In this document: piece by piece, positions 56,242-64,000 of the stretch
Layout: every line of letters starts with the position of its first letter
Position numbering within the stretch: the first letter of the stretch is position 1
Source: Tenacibaculum adriaticum
Lineage (GTDB): Bacteria > Bacteroidota > Bacteroidia > Flavobacteriales > Flavobacteriaceae
Assembly: GCF_008124875.1 (NCBI RefSeq)
Contig: NZ_VNIA01000003.1
Coordinates: 186,001 to 250,000 of the forward strand
Reading direction: 5' to 3'
Length of the DNA stretch: 64,000 bases
Made by a program: the position numbers and the translations under genes
Notes under the pieces: generated by a model
Database searches by the model: none
Told to the model about the DNA's origin: nothing
The model's input: only the letters and a program-made list of their open reading frames with translations

Positions 56242-57879
56242 TTATTCTAAAACTTCACCAATTATTTTTCCAGTATTTCCATTTGGAAATTCAATTTGTA
56301 ATAAATTAGAAATAGTTGGAGCTATGTCTATAATTTCATATTTCTTTTTAGAACTCCCTTTTTTAATACCATTTCCGTAGAAAATCACAGGAATATGGGT
56401 GTCATATGAATAACCAGAACCATGCGTAGTTCCTTTTTTAGGATAGTTGATCGTAGACGGAGTAGGAACTAATAAAACATCACCCGAAAATTTTTGGTTG
56501 TACCCGTTTTGAAGCGTGTTTAAAATTCCAGTAGTAAAAGTGGTCGACTGCATAGTTTTAGCAGTAACTGATTTGTAAATTCCTTTATAATTAATAGCTG
56601 CGTCAGCTAAGGTTTGAGCAATTTCGTTAGCATTTAACTTTAATTGTGCTATTTTTTCTTTATTTAAAAAGATTTGAAAATTTGAAATATTTTCTATTAA
56701 ATCACTCGATTTAAAATGTTCTTCAGTTACCCCATCCATAAACTCTTTAAATTTTTTATTACTGAAATAGCTGCCTGGTATTTTTACCGAATGTAAGTAT
56801 GCAGGGACCTGTGTTGCTGCATGATCTGCAGTTAAGAACAGAGTGTAATTTCCTTTTCCTACTTGAGTGTCTAAAAAGTTAAAAAAACTTTCTAAATCTT
56901 TATCTAAACGTAAATAAGTATCTTCAATTTCTTTAGAAGCAACTCCAAATTGATGACCAACATAGTCGGTAGAAGAAAAACTTACGGCTAAAAAATCTGT
57001 ATAGTTATTTTTTCCTAGATTTTCAGCAATAATGGCGGCTTTGGCAAAATCAGCAGTAATAGAGTTTCCCGCAGGTATAGCTTTTAAAATACTATAGTTG
57101 TTGTTTTTGCTTCTCAAAGTTGGAATGTTATGTGGAAAAACAGGCTTCTCCTCACCTTTAAAAGTTTCTTCAAAATTATTATCATCAGTAATACTTTCAG
57201 TATATGTTTTAATATCATATAAAGTCTCCCAAGGTTTGTTTAAATATTCATCGGCCTTCCCAGATTTATTAAATTCTTGAACCCATGTAGGTAAATCATT
57301 CATATAATATGAAGAGGAAATCCATTCACCTTTACTACCCCCATCAAACCAATATGCTGCATTTGCTGAATGACCTGCAGGTAAAATAGCAGAACGATCT
57401 TTAATGGCAATACCTATTGTTTTTCCGTTCATATTTTGTGCTAATCTAAGTTGATCAGTAATTGTTGTAGTTTGCAATCTATAAGGTGATTTTTTACCAC
57501 CATCTGCTTCATTTCCCACAGTTTTGTAATTTTCATCATCAACACAGTATATAGATTTTTTTAAATATTTATCATACCAATTATTACCAATTATCCCATG
57601 GTTTGTAGGAGTTGTTCCTGTATAAATAGAAGTATGTCCTACAGCAGTGTATGTTGGAATGTAATTATAATGAGCATTCTCGAGAGAAAACCCATGTTTT
57701 AATAAACGTTTAAATCCGCCTTCTCCATATTTACTTTCAAATCTGATAAGGTAATCATAACGCATTTGGTCAACAACTATTCCAATAACTAACTTAGGTT
57801 TTACAACTGTTTTCTTTTCAATGGTACATCCAAAAATTAAAAAGAGAGAGAGAATAGCAAAAAGATACTTGGTTTTCAT
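56242..57879 (-). CDS. pafA: PafA-type alkaline phosphatase
   Basis: The 545-residue protein is a lipoprotein by its signal (LSLFLIFGC, Cys18). It belongs to the phosphate-irrepressible alkaline phosphatase group studied in Elizabethkingia. Asp in VVDQMRYDYL, nucleophile Thr78 (YTAVGHTS), Asn99/100 (IIGNNWYD) and the Lys160/Arg162 pair (AIKDRSAILPAGH) that holds phosphate monoesters are all present. Metal ligands lie in STDYVGHQFG and FLTADHAATQ. It should release phosphate from monoesters in the periplasm or at the cell surface. A TACTTTTG box lies 24-31 bases upstream. Confidence 0.93.
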   Translation of the reverse strand: MKTKYLFAILSLFLIFGCTIEKKTVVKPKLVIGIVVDQMRYDYLIRFESKYGEGGFKRLLKHGFSLENAHYNYIPTYTAVGHTSIYTGTTPTNHGIIGNNWYDKYLKKSIYCVDDENYKTVGNEADGGKKSPYRLQTTTITDQLRLAQNMNGKTIGIAIKDRSAILPAGHSANAAYWFDGGSKGEWISSSYYMNDLPTWVQEFNKSGKADEYLNKPWETLYDIKTYTESITDDNNFEETFKGEEKPVFPHNIPTLRSKNNNYSILKAIPAGNSITADFAKAAIIAENLGKNNYTDFLAVSFSSTDYVGHQFGVASKEIEDTYLRLDKDLESFFNFLDTQVGKGNYTLFLTADHAATQVPAYLHSVKIPGSYFSNKKFKEFMDGVTEEHFKSSDLIENISNFQIFLNKEKIAQLKLNANEIAQTLADAAINYKGIYKSVTAKTMQSTTFTTGILNTLQNGYNQKFSGDVLLVPTPSTINYPKKGTTHGSGYSYDTHIPVIFYGNGIKKGSSKKKYEIIDIAPTISNLLQIEFPNGNTGKIIGEVLE

Positions 57880-57902
57880 CTAGTTTGTGTTTAAAGAAAA
57901 AT

Positions 57903-57936
57903 CAAAAGTAAAGATTTTCAACAGGAAAAACTCAAA
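57903..57936 (-). promoter_or_regulatory. Probable promoter of pafA
   Basis: On the minus strand TTTG (57933-57936), a 22-base spacer and TACTTTTG (57903-57910) match the Bacteroidota boxes; the spacer is at the long end. Confidence 0.45.
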
Positions 57937-58025
57937 TTGTTTTCGGGTTAATGATTTTTTAATATGATAAACATTTTTATTCAAATGAATATTCTTACTA
58001 CTTTAGCAAAACAAAAAGAAATTGG

Positions 58026-58766
58026 ATGAATTATATCGAGCATATCGGTAAATATTTTATAATGTTGAAAGAGGTTTTTAAAAAGCCTCAAAGAGCTAGA
58101 GTTTTTCGTGAAGCTTTATTTAAAGAAATAGAAGAGTTGGGTATAAAATCTTTAGGGATTATTGCTTTTATATCATTTTTTATTGGAGGTGTAATAGCCT
58201 TGCAAACTGCATTAAATTTAGAAAGTCCTTTTATACCAAAATCACTTATCGGTTTTGCAGCTAAACGATCGGTTATATTAGAATTTGCACCTACATTTTG
58301 TTCAATTATTCTAGCAGGAAAAGTAGGGTCTTATATTACCTCGAGTATAGGCACAATGAGAGTTACAGAGCAAATAGATGCTTTAGAAATAATGGGGATA
58401 AACTCACTAAATTATTTAGTGTTGCCAAAAATTTTAGCTACAATTTTTTTCTATCCTTTTTTGGTTATTTTAGGAATGTTTTTAGGAATTTTTGGTGGAT
58501 GGGTTGCTGGGGTTTTATCTGGGTTATTTTCTGGAGCAGATTTTATTATAGGTGTACAAACAGATTTTAATCCTTTTTTAATTACCTATGCTTTAATTAA
58601 AACAGTCGTTTTTGCTTTCTTAATAGCTACTGTTCCTTCATACCAAGGTTATTATGTAAAAGGAGGATCTTTAGAGGTAGGAAAAGCAAGTACACAATCA
58701 GTTGTTTGGACTACAGTAACTATAGTAATAGCTAATTATTTCTTAACCCAAATGTTGTTAACTTAA
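58026..58766 (+). CDS. mlaE: MlaE-family ABC transporter permease
   Basis: The 246-residue permease has five hydrophobic segments. The family signature is ILAGKVGSYITSSIGTMRVTEQIDALEIMGINSLNYLVLPKILA, given here only as its position near residues 95-140. It belongs to the Mla system that moves phospholipids between the membranes. The next gene is its ATPase after 2 bp. The substrate-binding MlaD (MCE) subunit that normally follows is not in the window. Confidence 0.92.
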   Translation: MNYIEHIGKYFIMLKEVFKKPQRARVFREALFKEIEELGIKSLGIIAFISFFIGGVIALQTALNLESPFIPKSLIGFAAKRSVILEFAPTFCSIILAGKVGSYITSSIGTMRVTEQIDALEIMGINSLNYLVLPKILATIFFYPFLVILGMFLGIFGGWVAGVLSGLFSGADFIIGVQTDFNPFLITYALIKTVVFAFLIATVPSYQGYYVKGGSLEVGKASTQSVVWTTVTIVIANYFLTQMLLT

Positions 58767-58768
58767 TT

Positions 58769-59533
58769 ATGATAGTTGTAAACGATATATATAAGAGTTT
58801 TGGAGATACTGAGGTTTTGAAAGGGATTTCTACAACTTTTGAAGTAGGTAAAACAAGTTTAATTATTGGGCAAAGTGGTGCCGGTAAAACGGTTTTTTTA
58901 AAATCATTACTTGGTTTACATACGCCAGAAAAAGGAACTATTGTTTATAATGGTAAAGTAAACACAGAAATGACCATTGAAGACAAAAGAGAGTTTCGTC
59001 AAGAACTTGGAATGGTTTTTCAAGGTAGTGCTCTATTTGATTCACAAACGGTTGAAGAAAATGTAATGTTTCCTCTAAAAATGTTTACGAAAAAGCCTTT
59101 TGCTGAAATGTTAGAAAGAGTAAATTTTGTACTGAAAAGAGTGAATTTAGAAAACTCTAACAAAAAATTTCCAGCAGAATTATCAGGAGGTATGCAAAAA
59201 AGAGTAGCCATTGCGAGAGCTATTGTAATGAATCCAAAATATTTGTTTTGTGATGAACCAAATTCAGGTTTAGATCCCAGCACTTCAATATTGATAGATA
59301 ATTTAATTAAAGAGATTACGGAAGAGTATCAAATAACTACAGTAATTAATACGCACGATATGAATTCTGTTATGGAAATTGGAGATAAAATAGTTTTTTT
59401 AAAAGATGGATTAAAAGCATGGGAGGGAAGTAGTAAGGAAATTTTTAAAACAAATAACCAAGATGTGGTTGATTTTGTATATTCTTCTAACCTATTTAAA
59501 AAAGTTAGAGAAGCATATTTAAATGAAAATTAG
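58769..59533 (+). CDS. mlaF: MlaF-family ABC transporter ATP-binding protein
   Basis: The 254-residue ATPase shows Walker A IIGQSGAGKTVFLK, Q-loop MVFQGSALFDS, signature ELSGGMQKRVAIARA, Walker B YLFCDEPNSGLDP and the H-loop VINTHDMNS. It pairs with the MlaE permease 2 bp upstream. The usual mlaD gene is not next; a tRNA cluster follows instead, so the rest of the system must be encoded elsewhere. Confidence 0.95.
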   Translation: MIVVNDIYKSFGDTEVLKGISTTFEVGKTSLIIGQSGAGKTVFLKSLLGLHTPEKGTIVYNGKVNTEMTIEDKREFRQELGMVFQGSALFDSQTVEENVMFPLKMFTKKPFAEMLERVNFVLKRVNLENSNKKFPAELSGGMQKRVAIARAIVMNPKYLFCDEPNSGLDPSTSILIDNLIKEITEEYQITTVINTHDMNSVMEIGDKIVFLKDGLKAWEGSSKEIFKTNNQDVVDFVYSSNLFKKVREAYLNEN

Positions 59534-59605
59534 CCCTAACTTATTGATTTGTAAAACACTGCTTTTTAATGATAAGAAAAGGTTAAAATAAATTTAAAAA
59601 TATGC

Positions 59606-59635
59606 TTGTTTTTTTAAAATAAGGCTCTATATTTG
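59606..59635 (+). promoter_or_regulatory. Promoter of the tRNA-Lys/tRNA-Tyr unit
   Basis: TTG at 59606-59608, a 19-base spacer and TATATTTG at 59628-59635, again followed by CAC, 25 bases before the first tRNA. Confidence 0.7.
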
Positions 59636-59660
59636 CACCCGCTAACAGAAAAGGAATAAT

Positions 59661-59733
59661 GACCTGGTAGCTCAGTTGGTAGAGCATCTCCCTTTTAAGG
59701 AGAGGGTCCTGGGTTCGAGCCCCAGCCCGGTCA
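59661..59733 (+). tRNA. tRNA-Lys (anticodon TTT)
   Basis: A 73-nt cloverleaf: D-arm GCTCAGTTGGTAGAGC, anticodon loop CTTTTAA between TCTCC and GGAGA, T-arm CTGGG-TTCGAGC-CCCAG and discriminator A. CCA is not encoded. The acceptor stem (GACCTGG with CCCGGTC) has a T-C mismatch at pair 5-68, which is unusual. Confidence 0.95.
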
Positions 59734-59738
59734 CTTTT

Positions 59739-59764
59739 AAGCTTCTCTAAAGAGGAGCTTTTTA
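59739..59764 (+). terminator. Hairpin between tRNA-Lys and tRNA-Tyr
   Basis: AAGCTTCTCT and AGAGGAGCTT pair over 10 positions (one G-U) around a 2-base centre and run into TTTTT. It looks like a terminator or processing hairpin. Confidence 0.55.
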
Positions 59765-59776
59765 TTTGAAAATTTT

Positions 59777-59859
59777 GGGGAGATTCCAGAGCGGCCAAAT
59801 GGGACGGACTGTAACTCCGTTGTCTTACGACTTCGCAGGTTCGAATCCTGCTCTCCCCA
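59777..59859 (+). tRNA. tRNA-Tyr (anticodon GTA)
   Basis: An 83-nt class II tRNA with the long variable arm (TGTCTTACGACTT region). Acceptor GGGGAGA pairs with TCTCCCC, the anticodon loop is CTGTAAC between ACGGA and TCCGT, and the T-arm is GCAGG-TTCGAAT-CCTGC. CCA is not encoded. Confidence 0.97.
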
Positions 59860-59892
59860 CTACACATAAACTTTTTTTGGGGATTAAAAGTT

Positions 59893-59930
59893 AAACACCG
59901 AAGATATACTATATATGTTCGGTGTTTTTT
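59893..59930 (+). terminator. Terminator of the tRNA unit
   Basis: AAACACCGAA and TTCGGTGTTT form a 10-bp stem with a 15-nt loop and a T-run, 33 bp after tRNA-Tyr. Confidence 0.8.
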
Positions 59931-60041
59931 TTAAGAGTAATAATTATGGAGATATTTTTTAACTAGTAATGAGAGATAATTATAATTAGATATAAGTTAC
60001 TTTTCGTATATTTCACTTAAAAAAATAATACTAAATTATTA

Positions 60042-61508
60042 ATGGAAAAAGATATTAAAAAGACTGGAAATATTCAGTCTAATGAAGGGGTAAATTCAAA
60101 AGATGAAATTGCTAAAGATGCTCAAGGATTATTTGAAAAAATAAAACACTTTTTATACGAGTTACTTGATTTTAGAAATGATACAGACCAAGAGGCTACT
60201 ATAAAAGCAATAGAGCAAGATATTCCTCTTAAAGGAGCCACATCGTGGATTTTGGTCTGCTCTATATTTATTGCATCTATTGGGTTAAATGCTAACTCGA
60301 CAGCAGTAGTAATCGGTGCTATGTTAATATCACCGTTAATGGGACCTATTTTAGGAGTGGGTTTATCTATTGCTATTAATGATATTGATACTTTACGTAA
60401 ATCGCTAGTCAACTTACTGGTAATGATTACACTAAGCTTGTTGACAGCTTTTTTGTTTTTTGTGTTGTTTCCTTTAAAAGAAGATACATCTGAATTATTA
60501 GGTAGGGTTCAGCCAGATATTCGTGATGTACTAATTGCTTTTTTTGGTGGATTAGCGCTTATTATTGCAAGAACTAAGAGAGGTACGATTGCTTCGGTTA
60601 TCTTTGGTGTGGCAATTGCAACTGCATTAATGCCACCATTATGTACAGCGGGTTATGGTTTGGCAATTGGTAACTTTGAGTATTTTAGTGGAGCTATGTA
60701 TTTGTTTACCATTAATACTATTTTTATTGCCTTAGCAACATTTTTAGTGTTAAAGTTATTAGGGTTTACAATGATTCGTTATGTAAATTCTGCAAAACGT
60801 AAACGTATTGCACAAATGGCTTCTTTGATAGCTGTTTTAGTAATGATACCAGCTATGATTACTTTTGTTCGAGTGTATAAGAAAAGCGTCATAGATGCTA
60901 ATTACAAGCAATTTTTAAAAAAGGAAGTTTATTCTAATAATAGTTTGTGGTTACAAAGAGAAAATATTGACCCTAGTACTAAAAAGATAAATCTATTTTT
61001 TAATGGTGATATTACGGAGGCTACAGAAACAGATTTAAGAAATGAATTAAAAGCATACGATAATTTAAAAGATTTTGATTTAGCAATTAATGCAAATAAA
61101 GCTAGAAGTGTAGATAGAGTAATGGATGCTTATGATAGAGCCATAGCAGATTTAGATTCAAAAGACAATATTATAGTTGGTTTGAATAAGGAAATAGAGG
61201 ACTTAAAAGTGACAATAACTTCGTTAAATCAAAGAATAGAACAAGAAGCACAGCTAAGAAATGATAAGTTTATTCCTTTTAGCTCTATAGCTAAAGATGC
61301 AAAAATTCGCTATAATGATATTAAAGAGATTAGTTTTGCGAATATATTAAGTTCTAAAGATTTCATTAAAGTGGATACGATACCAGTAGCAACTATTAAA
61401 TGGAATACTAAATTAGCAGATTCAACAGTACTAAAAAAGGAAAAAGAATTAAGAGTTTGGTTACAAAAGGAAATGAAGTTAGATACACTATTTATTAAAA
61501 GAAATTAA
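60042..61508 (+). CDS. DUF389 family membrane protein
   Basis: The 488-residue protein has a DUF389 core (about residues 60-260) with several transmembrane segments and the signature GLNANSTAVVIGAMLISPLMGPILGVG. Before it lies a charged N-terminal domain. After it comes a long soluble part (280-488) with a coiled-coil-like stretch (NIIVGLNKEIEDLKVTITSLNQRIEQEAQL). The function of the family is unsettled. A TATATTTC box is about 30 bases upstream. It stands as a single transcription unit with its own terminator. Confidence 0.9.
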   Translation: MEKDIKKTGNIQSNEGVNSKDEIAKDAQGLFEKIKHFLYELLDFRNDTDQEATIKAIEQDIPLKGATSWILVCSIFIASIGLNANSTAVVIGAMLISPLMGPILGVGLSIAINDIDTLRKSLVNLLVMITLSLLTAFLFFVLFPLKEDTSELLGRVQPDIRDVLIAFFGGLALIIARTKRGTIASVIFGVAIATALMPPLCTAGYGLAIGNFEYFSGAMYLFTINTIFIALATFLVLKLLGFTMIRYVNSAKRKRIAQMASLIAVLVMIPAMITFVRVYKKSVIDANYKQFLKKEVYSNNSLWLQRENIDPSTKKINLFFNGDITEATETDLRNELKAYDNLKDFDLAINANKARSVDRVMDAYDRAIADLDSKDNIIVGLNKEIEDLKVTITSLNQRIEQEAQLRNDKFIPFSSIAKDAKIRYNDIKEISFANILSSKDFIKVDTIPVATIKWNTKLADSTVLKKEKELRVWLQKEMKLDTLFIKRN

Positions 61509-61529
61509 TCACATACTAATTATAAAATT

Positions 61530-61558
61530 AAAAGCGCTCTTATTTAGAGTGCTTTTTT
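61530..61558 (+). terminator. Terminator after the DUF389 gene
   Basis: AAAAGCGCTCT and AGAGTGCTTTT pair over 11 positions (one G-U) with a 5-nt loop and a T-run. Confidence 0.75.
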
Positions 61559-61797
61559 ATTTAACTGCTGTTGGGAGATATAGTAAGGAGAAAGTGTTAA
61601 ATAGATGTGTTTATAAATGAATTTGTTGGGTAAAATTTTCCGATGTAATTATGGAGTACTGCCAGGGAATATGTTTTTAACTTAGATAGAAAAGCCTTAG
61701 AGTCGGTATTTAACTTCTTGGTGTAAATTAATTATAGTTTACTTCTTGTTTGATGAAATATGTATTGTTTTTAATTTGTGAAAATTATATAAATAGA
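61559..61797. other. Short gene-free stretch between terminators
   Basis: Together with the flanking terminators this fills the 365-bp gap between the DUF389 gene and the OmpA-family gene. I see no gene, promoter box or repeat in it. Confidence 0.4.
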
Positions 61798-61823
61798 AAA
61801 ACCCAAGTGTTAGCTTGGGTTTT
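61798..61823 (-). terminator. Terminator of the OmpA-family gene
   Basis: AAAACCCAAG and CTTGGGTTTT form a 10-bp stem with a 6-nt loop, 51 bp beyond the stop of the minus-strand gene, with a U-tract on that strand. Confidence 0.8.
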
Positions 61824-61873
61824 AATTTTGATTCTATAATTAGAATTTTATGTTACTAATTACCAACCAAGAA

Positions 61874-63961
61874 TTAATTTTGATTGATAACTCTAAATGT
61901 AGTTCTTCGGTTTGCAGCATGCTCACGTTCGGTACAAGATACACCATCAGCACATCTATTAGTTAATTTAGTTTCACCAAAACCATTAGCAGTTAATTGA
62001 CTAGGATTAACACCTCTAGTAACTAAATAGTTTACTACAGATTGAGCTCTTCTTTCTGATAAAGATTGGTTACTAGTTTTACTACCTCTAGCATCAGTAT
62101 GAGATTCAATAGCTACAGCAACACCGTCTGTTAATACTGGTAATAAACGAGCATCAATAATACGTTTGGCTGCAGGAGTTAAAGTTGAACTACCAGTATT
62201 CCAGTTAATAGGTAAAGGTGTATTTGTCACTAATTCACAATCTACAGTCTTCCATGAAGTTAACCCTCCTTTAGAAACCAGAACCTCTTTAGTGACAGTT
62301 TTGTATTTAGCAGGAACCGTAATTTCGTCTGTATAAGCATCTTTTTCTAAAATAGTTTTCTTAATAGAAGTATATTTTGGATCAGATTTAACAATTCTAG
62401 TTGTAGGAGGAGTAGCCATTACTGTTTTTTTCATAACAGTAGTTACTTCTGGTATTGCTACTACAGCAGTTGATTCTGTTGCAGGTATAGTTTTTTGAAC
62501 AGTAGTAGTTTCTTCAGGAATAGGAATTATTCTGGTTGTTGGAGGAGTAACCATTACTCTTTTTTTAACTACTTTGGTTACAGCTGGTACTTCAACTTCT
62601 CTTGTCGATGGAGGAGTAACCATTACTGTTTTTTTTATAATTTTAGTCACAGCAGGTATATCAATTACTCTTGTAGTAGCTGGCGTATCAACAACGGTTG
62701 TTTTCACAAGGGTTGTTTCTTCAGGAATAGGTACAACTCTAGTTGTTGGAGGAGTAACCATTACACGTTTTTTAACTACTTTAGTTACAGCTGGTACATC
62801 AATAGTTCTTGTTGTAGGTGGGGCAATCATTACTGTTTTCTTAACAACTTTAGTTACCTCAGGAATAGTTACAACTCTTGTAGTTGGAGGAGTTTTCATA
62901 ACTCTTTTGGTATAAGTAGCAAAACAATTAGGGCTGTTATCTCCATCTTGACATGGCCCTTGAGAAGTTTCAACAGCTGCATCTCTATCTAATACTGTTT
63001 TATTTACAGTTGTAAATTGAGCAGGAACTTCTTTATAACACCAGTAACGACAATCGTTAGGGTCTGAAGAAGTACAATCAGGAGCTCTTTCGCTCATTTG
63101 CCATTGCGCAGATTTAGCTCTTACCTCTATGGTTTCACTATCGTTTCTAAAAGCAGCAGGAACTGCTTTTAAAGTAGATCCATAATCTCTCTTTTTATAA
63201 GTAATAGTTTCTGTGTCATAAACGGCAGGAACAATTTCCAAACGTTGAGAAGCTTCTTTTATAATTACCACTTCATCTCGCGTTTCATATTTTGCAGGAA
63301 CAACTTCAATTCTCTGTCCTGCTTCTTTAACTGTTACTATAACATCACGCATTTCATATTGAGCAGGAACGGTTTCAAGCCTTTGAGAAGCTTCCTTAAC
63401 GACTACAGTTTCGGTAACTGCTTTCATTTTAGCAGGTATAGTCTCTAAACGCTGACTAGCTTCTTTAATAGTCACAACCACATCTTGTTCTTCGTATTTT
63501 GCAGGTACAGGTACTAGTTTTTTGTATCCTTCTTGTACGGTTACAATAACATCTCTCATTTCATATTGAGCAGGCACTACTTCTAAACGCTGGCTTGCCT
63601 CTTTAGTAACAACAGTTTCTGTCGCTATTGTAGGTTTAGATGCTGTTTTTGATAAACGTTGACTAGCCTCTTTAGTAACTACAGTAAAGTCTTGAGCTTC
63701 ATATTTTGCTGGTACAACTACCAATGTTTGTTCGCCTTCGTCTACTAAAACACTTTCAGTAACAGTTTTGTATTGTGCTGGGTGAGTAACAATTCTTTTG
63801 TAAGCGGGAGCAACTTCAATTGTTACATCTTGATTTTTCCAGACCTCTGGTGTTTTACAACGGACATAACATTTTCCAGGTTCAGCATTTGTCGGCAAAT
63901 CTTGAGCCAACGTAGTAAATCCAGCAGCCAACAAAGCCCCAGATAAAAATAATTTTTTCAT
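61874..63961 (-). CDS. OmpA-family protein with about eighteen 23-residue repeats
   Basis: The 695-residue protein has a signal peptide (1-19, ending FTTLA) and a C-terminal OmpA peptidoglycan-binding domain (about 590-695; SHTDARGS, SLSERRAQSVVNYL, NRRTTF). Between them lie two arrays with the same 23-residue period. Class I (residues 54-283) has units such as SQRLEVVPAQYEMRDVIVTV. Class II (358-565) has units such as TTRVVTIPEVTKVVKKTVMV. Both keep Arg at position 3 and Pro at position 8. A Cys-rich spacer (284-357; Cys 296, 304, 308, 337, 346) separates them, and a Cys pair (670, 676) sits in the OmpA domain. It probably tethers the outer membrane to the wall with a long beta-rich rod. The ligand is unknown. 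Confidence 0.88.
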   Translation of the reverse strand: MKKLFLSGALLAAGFTTLAQDLPTNAEPGKCYVRCKTPEVWKNQDVTIEVAPAYKRIVTHPAQYKTVTESVLVDEGEQTLVVVPAKYEAQDFTVVTKEASQRLSKTASKPTIATETVVTKEASQRLEVVPAQYEMRDVIVTVQEGYKKLVPVPAKYEEQDVVVTIKEASQRLETIPAKMKAVTETVVVKEASQRLETVPAQYEMRDVIVTVKEAGQRIEVVPAKYETRDEVVIIKEASQRLEIVPAVYDTETITYKKRDYGSTLKAVPAAFRNDSETIEVRAKSAQWQMSERAPDCTSSDPNDCRYWCYKEVPAQFTTVNKTVLDRDAAVETSQGPCQDGDNSPNCFATYTKRVMKTPPTTRVVTIPEVTKVVKKTVMIAPPTTRTIDVPAVTKVVKKRVMVTPPTTRVVPIPEETTLVKTTVVDTPATTRVIDIPAVTKIIKKTVMVTPPSTREVEVPAVTKVVKKRVMVTPPTTRIIPIPEETTTVQKTIPATESTAVVAIPEVTTVMKKTVMATPPTTRIVKSDPKYTSIKKTILEKDAYTDEITVPAKYKTVTKEVLVSKGGLTSWKTVDCELVTNTPLPINWNTGSSTLTPAAKRIIDARLLPVLTDGVAVAIESHTDARGSKTSNQSLSERRAQSVVNYLVTRGVNPSQLTANGFGETKLTNRCADGVSCTEREHAANRRTTFRVINQN

Positions 63962-64000
63962 AACGAATAGAATTTGAATTTTATTATATAGCTTATCTAG

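Noticed and set aside
59661..59859. tRNA genes as attachment site for an integrated element
   Set aside because: No integrase and no repeated tRNA 3' end are present in the flanks.
59583..59867. A 94-codon minus-strand open frame over the tRNA region
   Set aside because: It runs antisense through tRNA-Lys and tRNA-Tyr and is a well-known false ORF pattern.
62495..62992. A plus-strand open frame of 165 codons opposite the OmpA-family repeats
   Set aside because: It is the shadow of the repeat array. Its protein is a low-complexity Ser/Tyr/Asn/Phe string with the repeat's period, and there is no promoter or start context.

Overview
The window is AT-rich chromosomal DNA from a Bacteroidota bacterium, most likely marine Flavobacteriaceae of the Tenacibaculum/Polaribacter kind. 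The evidence is two SusC/SusD pairs with a typical flavobacterial SusC signal peptide, promoters of the TTTG...TAnnTTTG type, almost no Shine-Dalgarno sequences, a flavobacterial ribosomal gene order, PafA-type phosphatase, DUF5723 protein and tRNAs without encoded CCA. The genus is inferred; no 16S gene is present.

Layout. 1-1746: the frameshifted end of a SAM-methyltransferase-like gene, a tail-collar protein and an orphan protein. 1884-5609: TrkH/TrkA potassium uptake and RadC. 5667-10231: a small surface-glycan block (deacetylase-like protein, GNAT/FemAB-like protein, flippase, glycosyltransferase) in two convergent pairs. 10308-13721: a YjjG-like phosphatase and a three-gene cell-envelope cassette (lipoprotein, DUF5723 barrel, secreted protein). 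13783-17769: ArsI behind a cysteine-rich SigZ-like sigma factor, then RarA, a rhomboid protease and RlmB. 17856-29270: two tandem SusC/SusD nutrient-uptake operons. The first is intact and has two extra lipoproteins. The second has an in-frame TAA inside susC. 29394-31067: a BamA/TamA-like outer-membrane protein.

31245-48658 is the ribosomal superoperon: str (rpsL, rpsG, fusA, rpsJ), S10 (rplC to rpsN), spc/alpha (rpsH to rplQ, with secY, infA, rpmJ and rpoA). It is cut by terminators after rpsJ and after rpsN. Each cut is followed by a new promoter and a structured leader, and further structured intercistronic RNAs precede rpsD and rplQ. 48726-56198: a secreted unknown, carA, eno, gltA, two tandem arginine-deiminase-superfamily hydrolases and a PrsW-like protease. 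56242-61508: PafA phosphatase, MlaE/MlaF lipid-transport ABC subunits, tRNA-Lys and tRNA-Tyr, and a DUF389 membrane protein. 61874-63961: an OmpA-family protein built from about eighteen 23-residue repeats.

I see no CRISPR array, IS element or prophage. The most interesting signals are the leaders of the ribosomal operons (including a tiny SD-led ORF in the rpsH leader), the slippery-heptamer frameshift at the left edge, the nonsense codon in the second susC, the SigZ-ArsI pair, a REP-like palindrome after gltA, and the 23-residue repeat protein.
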